A stretch of 64,000 nucleotides of DNA from Bradyrhizobium sp. cir1 (GCF_014198245.1 NZ_JACIHE010000002.1:400275-464274), one strand, 5' to 3'. Positions 46,880 through 56,227 are shown, counted from the stretch's first letter. Translations and numbers: made by a program. Notes: a model not told the origin generated them from the sequence alone.

Positions 46880-48499
46880 ATGAGCACCGGCGCATCCCGT
46901 CTGGCAGACATCGAGCGGGCGTCCGAGGGCGGCTCGCGCTATCGCTTGCGCGATCTCTTCACCCCGCTCGACACGCTGCTGGTCTCCGGCGGCGATCCGC
47001 GCCTGACGCTCGATCCGGACCACCGCGTCAACGCCTATGGCTGCGCGGCCTCGCCGGAGCCGGAGATCTGGAATCTTGCCTCCTCGACCGCGTCCACAAT
47101 CTCGCAGGGAGCTTACGACCGCGCCGCGCTGGCGCGCGAAGAGTTGATGCACAAGTGCCTGTTCGACGAGGTCGAGGTCGCCTTCGACGCGCGCTGCGAG
47201 GACATGCGCGAGGAGCTGCGCGGGTATCTCCAGCTATCGCCGCGCGTCGATATCGTGTTCTCGCCGTCAGGCACCGACTCCCAGCTCCATGCCCTGTTCC
47301 TGGCGCGCGCGGTGCTCGGCGCGCCGCCGGTGACGATCGTGGTCGGCGCCGATCAGACCGGAAGCGGGACGAGCCATACCGCGGCCGGCCGCCATTTCAG
47401 CACCATGACGGCGAGCGGTCTTGGGGTGCGCAAGGACGGCGCGGTGGCGGGGCTTGCCGGCGACAGCATCGCGGTGCCGCTGCTTGACGCGGCGCCCGAC
47501 ATCGCGATGCGCGCGGATGCGGATGCCGCGGTCATGCGTGCAATCGAGAACAGCTTCGCGCAAGGCCGGTGCGTTCTTTTGCACATCATGGATTCGTCAA
47601 AACTCGGCTGGCGCGCGCCGAGTGCTGCCTGCCTCGATGAGATCGCGCGGCGCTGGCCGCGCAAGGTTCAGGTGGTCGTCGATGCCTGCCAGGCGCGTCT
47701 GGGCCGCCACCGGCTGCGTTCCTATCTCGATCGCGGTTTCATGGTGCTGATGACAGGCTCGAAATTCTTCGGCGGCCCCGCCTTCAGCGGCGCGCTGCTG
47801 GTGCCGAAGGGCCTGGCGCGGTCGATCGACAGGACTGGCGCGATCACGCCCGGCATCCTCGACTATGCCGGCCGCTGCGACTGGCCGATGGCCTGGACGG
47901 CACTGCGCTCGCGCTTCGAGCGCCGGCCGAATTTCGGTCAATGGCTGCGCTGGGAGGCGGCGCTTGCGGAGATCGGCAGCTACTATGCCGTGCCCGGCGC
48001 ATTCCGCGCCGGGGCGATGGCCGAACTCGCTTCCGGCATCGACAGCATGATCGCGCTGTCGCCCTCGCTTCGCCCCGTTCAGAACCCATCCGAGACGGAC
48101 GGCGTCGACGACGAGGAATTCGCGCGAAGCACGATCTTTCCGTTCACGTTGCAGCGTGGCGGCGAGCCGGTCTCCATCGCCGAGACCAGCGCAGTGCATC
48201 GCGCTCTGGCGCGCGACATGAACGATGAGATCGGCGGCAGTGCGGCAGACCGGCAGGTGGCCGCACAGCGCTCTCTCGTCGGCCAGCCGGTGCGGCTGGA
48301 GCGGGACGGAAAGCCGCAAGGATTGCTGCGGCTGTGCGTCGGCGCGCGGCTCGTCACCGAAGCCTGGTCGGCTGACGCCGCTCAAGCGCAAAAGAATTTG
48401 CAGCATACACTCGATCGCATCGCCCATGTGCTGGTGAAGATCGAGCTGCTGCTCGACCGTGCGGCGACTGCGCCGGGAAAGCCTGTGCTCGAGACCTAA
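46880..48499 (+). CDS. PLP-dependent fold-type-I enzyme of unknown reaction
   Basis: 539 residues. A central aminotransferase-like domain is recognisable: SPSGTDSQLHAL (phosphate-binding Ser/Thr), VVDACQARLG (Asp that binds the pyridine N) and GSKFFGGPAF with the likely Schiff-base Lys295. The FSGALLV strand follows as in class V aminotransferases and cysteine desulfurases. The N-terminal 100 and C-terminal 180 residues are not typical of a named family. It starts 11 bp after the transferase gene and ends 1 bp before the ATP-grasp gene. Confidence 0.7.
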   Translation: MSTGASRLADIERASEGGSRYRLRDLFTPLDTLLVSGGDPRLTLDPDHRVNAYGCAASPEPEIWNLASSTASTISQGAYDRAALAREELMHKCLFDEVEVAFDARCEDMREELRGYLQLSPRVDIVFSPSGTDSQLHALFLARAVLGAPPVTIVVGADQTGSGTSHTAAGRHFSTMTASGLGVRKDGAVAGLAGDSIAVPLLDAAPDIAMRADADAAVMRAIENSFAQGRCVLLHIMDSSKLGWRAPSAACLDEIARRWPRKVQVVVDACQARLGRHRLRSYLDRGFMVLMTGSKFFGGPAFSGALLVPKGLARSIDRTGAITPGILDYAGRCDWPMAWTALRSRFERRPNFGQWLRWEAALAEIGSYYAVPGAFRAGAMAELASGIDSMIALSPSLRPVQNPSETDGVDDEEFARSTIFPFTLQRGGEPVSIAETSAVHRALARDMNDEIGGSAADRQVAAQRSLVGQPVRLERDGKPQGLLRLCVGARLVTEAWSADAAQAQKNLQHTLDRIAHVLVKIELLLDRAATAPGKPVLET

Positions 48500-48500
48500 G

Positions 48501-49754
48501 ATGCTGACTCCTGTTTCCGCGCCGAACGGCATGACCACACCGAACTATTCCGACCGCATCGGCTTTGCGCAATTGACGCGCCGGGCCTTCGAGGGCGGCG
48601 ATCTGCATCCGCTGCGCGAGAAGCTCCTGGCGCGGATCGCAGAGGGGACCGCGGAGGCGGGCGAGGGCCTAGATCTGTCGCTGATTGCCCAGCTTCTCGG
48701 CGAGAAGGAGGCCGGGCTGGTGATCCAGACCGAGGTGCTCGCCTTCCATCAATTGTTTCGCACGCCTTGCGCGGCTGCCAAGCCACGCATGCGCGTGCTC
48801 GCGCTCGCGGCGGACATCGACATGGGCGGCAATACGCCGATCGAATTCCTGCTCGAAGGCTCCGACATCGAGCTCTTGACGCTCTACGTGGTCAAGGGCG
48901 TCGGCCTGCCCAAGACATTGCCCGAGCACGACGTCGCCATCGTGGTCGCCTCCGATTCCGAGGAATGCCGCGAGGCGCTCGCCGTCATCGAACAGGCCGC
49001 GCCGCGCTGGCCGCGGCCACTGCTCAATCGCCCCGAGCTCATCGGCAATCTCGATCGCGACAAGCTCTATCGGTTGCTGGCTGATATCCCCGGTCTCGAG
49101 ATTCCCGTGACCGCCCACGCGACGCGCGCGCAATTGTCGGAGCTTTCGGAAGGCGAGATCGCCTGCGCGGAGATTACGAGCGAATTGCACTTTCCGATGA
49201 TCGTGCGGCCGCGCGGCACGCACGCCGGCGTCGGGCTCGCGAAGATCGACGATGCTGCGGCGCTCAAAGCCTATCTGGCCGAGCGGCAGGAGCAGAACTT
49301 CTTCGTCGCGCGTTTCGTCAACTACGCGAGCCTCGACGGGCTCTTTCGCAAGATCCGGCTCACCATGGTCGACGGCAAGCCTTATGCCTGTCACATGGCG
49401 ATCGCCGATCGTTGGGACATCTGGTACCTCAACGCCTACATGGCGTTCAGCGAGGAGAAGCGCGCTGAAGAGGCCGTCTTCATGCAAGATTTCGATCACG
49501 CTTTCGCGGCGCGCCACAAGAATGCGCTCGACGAGATGAGCCGGCGCATCGGCCTCGACTATTTCATCGTCGACTGCGCCGAGAACCGGAACGGCGAGCT
49601 GCTGGTGTTCGAGGCCGACAACACCGCCGTCGTGCACAACATGGATCCGCCGGCCGTGTTTCCATACAAGCCGCCGCAGATGCGCAAGATCTTCGCTGCG
49701 TTCACGGCGATGCTGTCGCGGCATGCAAGAGCGGGCGAGGGAACTGCAGCATGA
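48501..49754 (+). CDS. ATP-grasp-like ligase
   Basis: 417 residues. The C-terminal two-thirds has ATP-grasp features: FPMIVRPRGTHAGVGL (Lys/Arg and glycine-rich loop), FFVARFVNY (hinge), KIRLTMVDGKPY and a metal site LLVFEADNTAVVHN. Such enzymes activate a carboxylate with ATP to form an amide, peptide or thioester. The N-terminal 150 residues are a separate alpha/beta domain. ATG 48501 follows the previous stop directly, and its 3-prime end overlaps the decarboxylase start (ATGA). Confidence 0.7.
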   Translation: MLTPVSAPNGMTTPNYSDRIGFAQLTRRAFEGGDLHPLREKLLARIAEGTAEAGEGLDLSLIAQLLGEKEAGLVIQTEVLAFHQLFRTPCAAAKPRMRVLALAADIDMGGNTPIEFLLEGSDIELLTLYVVKGVGLPKTLPEHDVAIVVASDSEECREALAVIEQAAPRWPRPLLNRPELIGNLDRDKLYRLLADIPGLEIPVTAHATRAQLSELSEGEIACAEITSELHFPMIVRPRGTHAGVGLAKIDDAAALKAYLAERQEQNFFVARFVNYASLDGLFRKIRLTMVDGKPYACHMAIADRWDIWYLNAYMAFSEEKRAEEAVFMQDFDHAFAARHKNALDEMSRRIGLDYFIVDCAENRNGELLVFEADNTAVVHNMDPPAVFPYKPPQMRKIFAAFTAMLSRHARAGEGTAA

Positions 49755-51247
49755 ACGAGATCATCCGCAACACGCAAGCCTCCGTCACGCACACCTCGCT
49801 CGATCCGCAGGACTGGAGCGAATTCCGCGCGCTCGCCCATCGCATGCTCGACGAGGCGATCGACGGCATCGCCAACGTCCGCGCGCGCCCGGTGTGGCAG
49901 CCGATCCCCGATGAGGTCCGCGCGGCCATCAAGTCCGACGTGCCGCGCGAGGCAAGCGATCTCGCCGGGGTCTATCGCGAGTTCGCCGCGCATGTCGCGC
50001 CTTACGCGACCGGCAACGTTCATCCGGGCTTCCTGGGCTGGGTGCACGGCGGCGGCACGGCTGTGGGCATGGTCGCGGAGATGCTCGCGGCAGGTCTCAA
50101 CGCCAATCTCGGCGGGCGCGACCACATGCCGATCGAGGTCGAACGCCAGATCGTCGACTGGATGCGCCGTCTGTTCGGTTTCCCGGAGGAAGCGAGCGGC
50201 ATCTTCGTCACGGGCACGTCGATGGCCAATCTGATGGCGGTGCTGGTGGCGCGCAACGCTGCGCTCGGCACGCTGGCGCGGCAGCACGGCATCGGCAATG
50301 ACGGTGCGCTGCTCACGGCCTACACGTCGCGGGCCGCGCATGGCTGTGTCTCCAGGGCGATGGACATCGCCGGGCTCGGCACCGATGCGCTGCGTAAGAT
50401 CGACGTCGACGCCGATCATCGCATCGACGTCGCCGCGCTGCGAGCGCAGATCGCCGCCGACCGGGAGGTCGGCTTCAAGCCGTTCCTCGTCGTCGCCTCC
50501 GCGGGCACGGTCGATATCGGCGCGATCGACGATCTCAAGGCCATCGCCGCGCTGTGCCGCGAGGAGGGCATCTGGTTTCACGTCGACGGCGCTTTCGGCG
50601 CGCTGGCAATTCTCTCGCCCGAACTCGCGCCATTGCTCGGCGGCATCGAGCTTGCCGATTCCATTGCGCTCGACTTCCACAAATGGGGACAAGTGCCCTA
50701 CGACGCCGGCTTCCTGCTGGTGCGCGACGGCGAGCAGCACCGGCAGGCCTTTGCCCAGCCGGCGGCGTATCTGAGCCGCGAGGCGAGGGGGCTTGCGGCG
50801 GGCGCGGTCTGGCCCTGCGATCTCGGCCCCGATCTGTCGCGCGGCTTCCGGGCGCTGAAGACCTGGTTCACGCTCAAGACGTTTGGCACCGACCGGCTGG
50901 GTGCGGTGATCGCGCGAAGCTGCGCGCTCGCCAAATATCTGGAGGCGCGCGTGCTGGCCGAACCGCGGCTGGAATTGCTGGCGCCGGTGAATCTCAACAT
51001 CGTCTGCTTCCGCTACCGTAGCGGCGATGCGGTCAATCGCGAGATCGTTGCCGACATCCAGGAGTCCGGCATCGCCGCGCCCTCGGGCACGATGCTGGAC
51101 GGCAAGTTCGCGATCCGTGCGGCGATCGTCAATCACCGCACCGAGGAGACGGATATCGATGCGCTTGTTGCGGCCGTGCTGGAGTTCGGCGGACGGCGGA
51201 GCGGCGGAATGATCGAGGTCGAGGCGCCGCCGCTCGCGGCGCATTAG
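49751..51247 (+). CDS. Group II PLP-dependent amino acid decarboxylase
   Basis: 498 residues, matching aromatic-L-amino-acid and glutamate decarboxylase relatives. HPGFLGWVHGGGT is near the start. VTGTSMANLMA binds phosphate, HVDGAFG supplies the Asp, and DFHKWGQVPYD carries Schiff-base Lys311. The C-terminal RAAIVNHRTEETDID segment is the family tail. The amine produced cannot be told from sequence. The start overlaps the ATP-grasp gene by 4 bp, so the two are translationally coupled. Confidence 0.9.
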   Translation: MNEIIRNTQASVTHTSLDPQDWSEFRALAHRMLDEAIDGIANVRARPVWQPIPDEVRAAIKSDVPREASDLAGVYREFAAHVAPYATGNVHPGFLGWVHGGGTAVGMVAEMLAAGLNANLGGRDHMPIEVERQIVDWMRRLFGFPEEASGIFVTGTSMANLMAVLVARNAALGTLARQHGIGNDGALLTAYTSRAAHGCVSRAMDIAGLGTDALRKIDVDADHRIDVAALRAQIAADREVGFKPFLVVASAGTVDIGAIDDLKAIAALCREEGIWFHVDGAFGALAILSPELAPLLGGIELADSIALDFHKWGQVPYDAGFLLVRDGEQHRQAFAQPAAYLSREARGLAAGAVWPCDLGPDLSRGFRALKTWFTLKTFGTDRLGAVIARSCALAKYLEARVLAEPRLELLAPVNLNIVCFRYRSGDAVNREIVADIQESGIAAPSGTMLDGKFAIRAAIVNHRTEETDIDALVAAVLEFGGRRSGGMIEVEAPPLAAH

Positions 51248-51264
51248 CATCGCTGCATGGCTGA

Positions 51265-51305
51265 AACGACAACGGCCCCGGAGGCGATCCGGGGCCGTTG
51301 TCGTT
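51265..51305. terminator. Bidirectional hairpin terminator
   Basis: A perfect 17-bp stem (51265-51281 with 51289-51305) has a 7-nt loop. It sits between the convergent decarboxylase and flbT genes and can end both transcripts. T-runs are short. Confidence 0.75.
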
Positions 51306-51338
51306 CGTGCGGCTTGGTCGTTCGTGCGAACGCCTGTA

Positions 51339-51779
51339 TCAGGCGGCGGTGCTGACGTCGTCCTTGTCCGTTGCCGCCTTGGGATGCGTTGCCTCGAACT
51401 GGCTGCGCAGCTTCTCCTCATAGGCGATCAGCTTGCGGGCATCCTTCAGCGCGCGATAGAGATCGCCGTTCATGATGTTGTTGTTGATGTCTTCGATGAT
51501 CGGCCAGGCGCTCGGCACCGCGGTAACGATGTCGCGCACCAGGCTGAAATAGGTGCCGTGCTGGGTCTGCGGGTCCGGCGAGATGTACATGAGCTGGACC
51601 GCCAGATAGACGAGCTTGGCCGGCGTGTCGGCGGTCTCGGGCGTGAGGATGTCGCGCTCGCGCAGGATCGGCACGTTCTCGCCATCGATCAGGAGGCGCG
51701 CACGCTGGTCCGTGTTGGTGATCACGGAGTTGCCGACGATGATGCGCTCGTGCGGTTTGAGCTCGACCTTGAGAGCCAT
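51339..51779 (-). CDS. flbT: Flagellar biosynthesis regulator FlbT
   Basis: 146 residues. The conserved ALKVELKPHERIIVGNSVI start and LVRDIVTAVPSAWPIIEDI core define FlbT. In Caulobacter it binds the 5-prime leader of flagellin mRNA and limits its translation until the hook is built. It is divergent from flagellin 1 and acts with FlaF, encoded at 55846. Confidence 0.95.
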   Translation of the reverse strand: MALKVELKPHERIIVGNSVITNTDQRARLLIDGENVPILRERDILTPETADTPAKLVYLAVQLMYISPDPQTQHGTYFSLVRDIVTAVPSAWPIIEDINNNIMNGDLYRALKDARKLIAYEEKLRSQFEATHPKAATDKDDVSTAA

Positions 51780-52103
51780 GCCTGTTCTCCATCAATCCTT
51801 TTGCAGCAAGCGGTCGGTGCGCCCCTTCTATATGGCGACGATCGGCGGCGATTTGGGGCGATCGTCGCGCAACATGGTTAACGGGGGGTAAACGAATGCG
51901 CGTGCGGCCGAAAGTTCAGTGATTTGAGCGTGGTAGCGGCATTTTGCTCGCCTCCGCGGTTGCTTTGGGAGGAGGCTCGCGTGCCAACGCAGAGAAAGCG
52001 GGGGTTTCATTTCACGGATTGTTAGAGGCTTGGACGCAGGTTCCGGCGGTCGTCTGATCAATCATGGTCAGATGGGACGCGTAGCTACCAGAAAGGTAAC
52101 AGT
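51780..52103. promoter_or_regulatory. flbT-flagellin intergenic region
   Basis: These 324 bp hold no gene. A near-perfect CtrA-type site, TTAA-N7-TAAAC (51878-51893), is central, and the flagellin mRNA leader occupies the right side. I found no clear sigma-54 element. AAAGG lies before the flagellin start. Confidence 0.5.
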
Positions 52104-53708
52104 ATGTCCGTCGTTCTCTCCGCATCGGTTCGCCAGAACCTGCTCTCCCTCCAGTCCACCGCCGACCTGCTCGCCACCACCCAGTCCCGTCTTTCGACTG
52201 GCCGCAAGGTGAACTCGGCTCTCGACAATCCCACCAACTTCTTCACCGCGCAGGGCCTCGACAACCGCGCCAGCGACATCGGCAACCTGCTCGATGGCAT
52301 CGGCAACGGCGTTCAGGTGCTGCAGGCCGCCAACACTGGTATCACCTCGCTGCAGAAGCTGGTCGACAGCGCCAAGTCGATTGCCAACCAGGTGCTGCAG
52401 AGCCCGACGGGCTATTCCGCCAAGTCGAGCGTGACGTCGGCTGCGATCACCGGTGCGACTGCCGACAATCTGATCGGTACGGGCTACACCAACGCCACGG
52501 TCACCGGCACCACCGTCGTCAACGACAACACCGCAACCGCCGCCAACATCACGGCCGCCACCAAGCTGGTCGGTACGGCCGGCACTGCTTCCGACAACCT
52601 CGGCACGGCCATTACCAACGGTTCGGTTCTGACCGTCAACGGCAAGACCATCACCTTCTCGACCGCGCAGACCACCTCGACCACCGACGCTTCCGGCAAT
52701 GTCACGATCGGCATCGGCTCGGGCAGCACCTTGGCGGTGAGCGATGTGCTCTCGGCCATCGACGGCATCACGGGTGCGGGGACTGCATCTTCGGTTTCCG
52801 CTGGTAAGCTCGTGCTCAGCACCGGCACTGCCTCGGACCTGACGATCGCGGGAAGCGGTAACGTGCTCACCGCCCTCGGCTTGACGGCCGGCACCACCGC
52901 CCGTACTCCGCCCGCCATCTCGGGCAAGACCTTGACGATCGCCGCGACCGGTGGCGGTACTGCGACCAACATCACGTTCGGCACCGGTGCCGGTCAGATC
53001 TCGACCCTGAACGGGCTGAACTCGGCGCTGGCGGCCAACAATCTGCAGGCCTCTATCGACTCGGCCGGCAAGATCACCATCACGACGACGAACGATGCGG
53101 CTTCCGCGACGATCGGCACGATCGGCGGCACTGCGGCAGGCTCCGGCCTGGCCTTCAACGGCCTGACTGCGGCGGCTCCGGTTGCTGACCCGACCTCGCA
53201 GGCCCAGCGTTCCAGCCTGGTTGCGCAGTACAACAACGTGCTCGCGCAGATCAACACGACCGCCCAGGATGCGTCGTTCAATGGCGTCAACCTGCTGAAC
53301 GGCGACACGCTGAAGCTGACGTTCAACGAAACCGGCAAGTCGACGCTGAGCATCACCGGTGTGACGTTCAACACCGCCGGTCTCGGCATCTCGTCCCTGA
53401 CCTCGGGCACCGACTTCCTGGACAACGCTTCGGCCAACAAGGTTCTGACCACGCTCAATGCCGCCAGCAGCACGCTGCGGTCGGAAGCGTCGACGCTGGG
53501 TTCGAACCTCTCGGTCGTGCAGATCCGCCAGGACTTCAACAAGAACCTGATCAACGTTCTGCAGACCGGCTCGTCCAGCCTGACGCTGGCCGACACCAAC
53601 GAGGAAGCGGCCAACAGCCAGGCGCTGTCGACCCGCCAGTCGATCGCGGTCTCGGCGCTGTCGCTGGCCAACCAGTCGCAGCAGAGCGTGTTGCAGCTTC
53701 TGCGCTGA
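52104..53708 (+). CDS. fliC: Flagellin 1
   Basis: 534 residues. N-terminal D0/D1 helices start MSVVLSASVRQNLLSLQST, with TGITSLQKLVDSAKSIANQV. The C-terminal helix ends in LANQSQQSVLQLLR. The variable centre has the VLTVNGKTITFS module (about 173-269). It is the filament subunit and about 80% like the next gene by eye, with C-terminal ends almost identical. The length of about 53 kDa fits a primary rather than a short lateral filament, though I cannot be sure which system this is. Confidence 0.96.
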   Translation: MSVVLSASVRQNLLSLQSTADLLATTQSRLSTGRKVNSALDNPTNFFTAQGLDNRASDIGNLLDGIGNGVQVLQAANTGITSLQKLVDSAKSIANQVLQSPTGYSAKSSVTSAAITGATADNLIGTGYTNATVTGTTVVNDNTATAANITAATKLVGTAGTASDNLGTAITNGSVLTVNGKTITFSTAQTTSTTDASGNVTIGIGSGSTLAVSDVLSAIDGITGAGTASSVSAGKLVLSTGTASDLTIAGSGNVLTALGLTAGTTARTPPAISGKTLTIAATGGGTATNITFGTGAGQISTLNGLNSALAANNLQASIDSAGKITITTTNDAASATIGTIGGTAAGSGLAFNGLTAAAPVADPTSQAQRSSLVAQYNNVLAQINTTAQDASFNGVNLLNGDTLKLTFNETGKSTLSITGVTFNTAGLGISSLTSGTDFLDNASANKVLTTLNAASSTLRSEASTLGSNLSVVQIRQDFNKNLINVLQTGSSSLTLADTNEEAANSQALSTRQSIAVSALSLANQSQQSVLQLLR

Positions 53709-53738
53709 TACGCGACGAAAATCGCCACTCAAGGCATC

Positions 53739-53769
53739 GCGGCGGGGCTTTTGCCCCGCCGCTTTTTTT
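53739..53769 (+). terminator. Strong terminator after flagellin 1
   Basis: GCGGCGGGG (53739-53747) pairs with CCCCGCCGC (53754-53762) around CTTTTG and is followed by T7. It separates the two flagellin genes, so each has its own promoter. Confidence 0.92.
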
Positions 53770-53807
53770 GTTGCGCGCTCGCACGAGGCCGGGGGAACCG
53801 GCGCGGG

Positions 53808-53857
53808 TTAACGCCTCGTTAACCTTGCTGCTTAAGCCGCCATTAACCTTAATTTAA
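53808..53857 (+). promoter_or_regulatory. Array of CtrA-type boxes before flagellin 2
   Basis: Three TTAA-N7-TTAA sites are packed into 50 bp: 53808-53823 (with C), 53832-53847 (with C) and 53843-53857. They lie 88-137 bp before the flagellin 2 start. Confidence 0.65.
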
Positions 53858-53944
53858 AGGAGACCCCCTAAGACTGGACGAAAGTGCATTCCCCGATCGG
53901 CGAGCACCGATTCGTACAGCGTCGCGCAAGAGGAAGATCCGCCA

Positions 53945-55555
53945 ATGTCCAACATCGTTCTCTCGGCATCAGTTCGCCAGAACCTGTTGTCGCTGCAGTC
54001 GACAGCCGACCTGCTCGCCACCACGCAGCAGCGCCTCGCGAGCGGCAAGAAGGTCAATACGGCGCTGGACAACCCGACCAACTTCTTCACCGCCCAGGGT
54101 CTCGACAATCGCGCCAACGACATCAGCAATCTTCTCGACGGCATCAGCAACGGCGTGCAGGTTCTGCAGGCCGCCAATACCGGCATCACCTCGTTGCAGA
54201 AGCTGGTCGACAGCGCCAAGTCGATCGCCAGCCAGGTGCTGCAAAGCCCGACGGGTTATTCGCCCAAGTCCAACGTGACGGCGGCCGCGATCACCGGTGC
54301 AACCGCCAACAACCTGCTGGGCACCGCATACACCAACAACACCGTCACCGGCAGCACCGTTACCAACGACAACACCGCCACTGCCGCCAACATCACGGCC
54401 GCGACCAAGTTGGTTGGCACGGCGGGCACGTCGTCCGACAACCTCGGCACGACCATCACCAACGGTTCGGTTCTGACCGTCAACGGCAAGACGATCACAT
54501 TCTCGACCGCGCAAACCACCTCGACCACAGATTCATTCGGCAACGTCACGATCGGCATCGGCACCGGCAGCGCTCTCACGGTGCAGACCGTGTTGAACGC
54601 GATCGATGGCATCACGGGGACGGGTACGGCGTCGACCGTCAACGGTAGCGGTCAGCTCGTGCTCAGCACCGGCACGAGCCAGGATCTGGTGATCTCCGGT
54701 TCAGGCAACGTGCTCACGGCGCTCGGCCTCACCGCCGGCACCACCGCCCGCGTCCAGCCTCCGCTCAGCGGCAAGACGTTGACGATCGGCGCGACCGGCA
54801 GCGGCACCCCCGTCAGCATCACCTTCGGCGCCGGCACCGGGCAGATTTCCACGCTCAATCAGCTCAATGCCGCGCTGGCGCCGAACAATCTGCAGGCAAC
54901 GATCGACCCGACGGGGCGTCTCAACATCGTAACCAGCAACGATGCTGCTTCGTTGACGATCGGCGCAATCGGCGGCACGGCCGCGGCGAGCGGTCAACCC
55001 TTCTATGGTCTGATCGCGCAAGCGCCCGTCGCGGACGCGAATTCGCAGGCGACACGCGCCAACCTCGTCGCGCAGTACAACAACGTGCTCGCACAGATCA
55101 ACACCACCGCGCAAGACTCCTCGTTCAACGGCGTCAACCTGCTGAACGGCGATACGCTCAAGCTCGTGTTCAATGAGACGGGGCGTTCGACGTTGACCAT
55201 TCAGGGCGTGACTCTCAACGACGCCGGTCTCAGCCTTGCGCCCTTGAACCAGGGCGTCGATTTCCTGGACTCGAATTCGGCGAACGCCATTCTGACTTCG
55301 CTCAACGCGGCCAGCACCACTCTGCGCGCGGAAGCGTCGACGCTCGGTTCGAACCTGTCGATCGTGCAGATCCGACAGGACTTCAGCAAGAACCTGATCA
55401 ATGTGCTGCAGACCGGCTCCTCGAGCCTGACGCTTGCTGACACCAACGAGGAAGCGGCCAACAGCCAGGCGCTCTCGACCCGACAGTCGATCGCCGTGTC
55501 CGCGCTGTCGCTCGCCAACCAGTCGCAGCAGAGCGTGCTTCAGCTCCTGCGCTAA
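53945..55555 (+). CDS. fliC: Flagellin 2
   Basis: 536 residues, a tandem paralogue of flagellin 1. The N-terminus reads MSNIVLSASVRQNLLSLQST, the centre keeps the VLTVNGKTITFS module (about 175-272), and the last 75 residues match flagellin 1 nearly perfectly. A run of CtrA-type boxes lies upstream and AGAGGA lies near the start. The pair likely arose by duplication with later exchange. Confidence 0.96.
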   Translation: MSNIVLSASVRQNLLSLQSTADLLATTQQRLASGKKVNTALDNPTNFFTAQGLDNRANDISNLLDGISNGVQVLQAANTGITSLQKLVDSAKSIASQVLQSPTGYSPKSNVTAAAITGATANNLLGTAYTNNTVTGSTVTNDNTATAANITAATKLVGTAGTSSDNLGTTITNGSVLTVNGKTITFSTAQTTSTTDSFGNVTIGIGTGSALTVQTVLNAIDGITGTGTASTVNGSGQLVLSTGTSQDLVISGSGNVLTALGLTAGTTARVQPPLSGKTLTIGATGSGTPVSITFGAGTGQISTLNQLNAALAPNNLQATIDPTGRLNIVTSNDAASLTIGAIGGTAAASGQPFYGLIAQAPVADANSQATRANLVAQYNNVLAQINTTAQDSSFNGVNLLNGDTLKLVFNETGRSTLTIQGVTLNDAGLSLAPLNQGVDFLDSNSANAILTSLNAASTTLRAEASTLGSNLSIVQIRQDFSKNLINVLQTGSSSLTLADTNEEAANSQALSTRQSIAVSALSLANQSQQSVLQLLR

Positions 55556-55845
55556 AGGTGGGGTCGACGAAAACGACCGATGATGCAACGGCGAAGCTGA
55601 AAGCTTCGCCGTTTGTTTTGAGCGAGTTCGCTAACGCTCGATTAGTCGAGATCGGCGCAGGCTCCGATGCATCGTTTACAGTGCGCGCTCTCGGATTTAT
55701 CCTTGAAGCGACGATGAGCTCCGGGCCCCGTAATTGTTCGGAGACTGTCTGCACTCTCACGTAAGCAAATCTTAAACGGTGCTGCCTAGTGTCGGAATGA
55801 ATCCTTAAGCCTGCATAACGGGCAAGGAAACTTCCAGGGTGATAA
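55556..55845. other. Intergenic region before flaF
   Basis: It holds the terminator of flagellin 2 and a probable flaF promoter. No gene is seen. Confidence 0.5.
55587..55620 (+). terminator. Terminator after flagellin 2
   Basis: AACGGCGAAGCT (55587-55598) pairs with AGCTTCGCCGTT (55602-55613), loop GAA, followed by TGTTTTG. Confidence 0.88.
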
Positions 55846-56214
55846 ATGTCGAGTTCTGCTGCTTCGGCTTATGCGCGCGTCGCAACGACCACTGCGTCCC
55901 CCCGCGACATCGAGGCGCAAACGCTGCTGAAGGCCGCCAACAAGCTGCAAGATGCGATCAACAGCGACGACCCCTTCGGGGAGCAGACGATGCAGGCCCT
56001 GATGTTCAACCGCAAGCTCTGGACCATTTTCCTGAGCGAGGCGATGCGAGACACCAATCCGCAGCCGATCGATGTGCGGCAGAAGATCGCAAATATCAGC
56101 GTGTTCGTGCTGAGTCAGACCGCTGCGCTCCAGGCTAGCCCGCAGCTCGATCATTTCCGTCCGTTGATCGAGATCAACAGGAATATTGCCGCCGGTCTGT
56201 CCGGGCGGCCGTAG
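55846..56214 (+). CDS. flaF: Flagellar biosynthesis regulator FlaF
   Basis: 122 residues. SPRDIEAQTLLKAANKLQDA and ALMFNRKLWTIFLSEA are the FlaF core. FlaF promotes flagellin export or translation and opposes FlbT. The partner flbT lies 4 kb upstream on the other side of the flagellins. Confidence 0.95.
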   Translation: MSSSAASAYARVATTTASPRDIEAQTLLKAANKLQDAINSDDPFGEQTMQALMFNRKLWTIFLSEAMRDTNPQPIDVRQKIANISVFVLSQTAALQASPQLDHFRPLIEINRNIAAGLSGRP

Positions 56215-56227
56215 ACGGAGATCTGTC

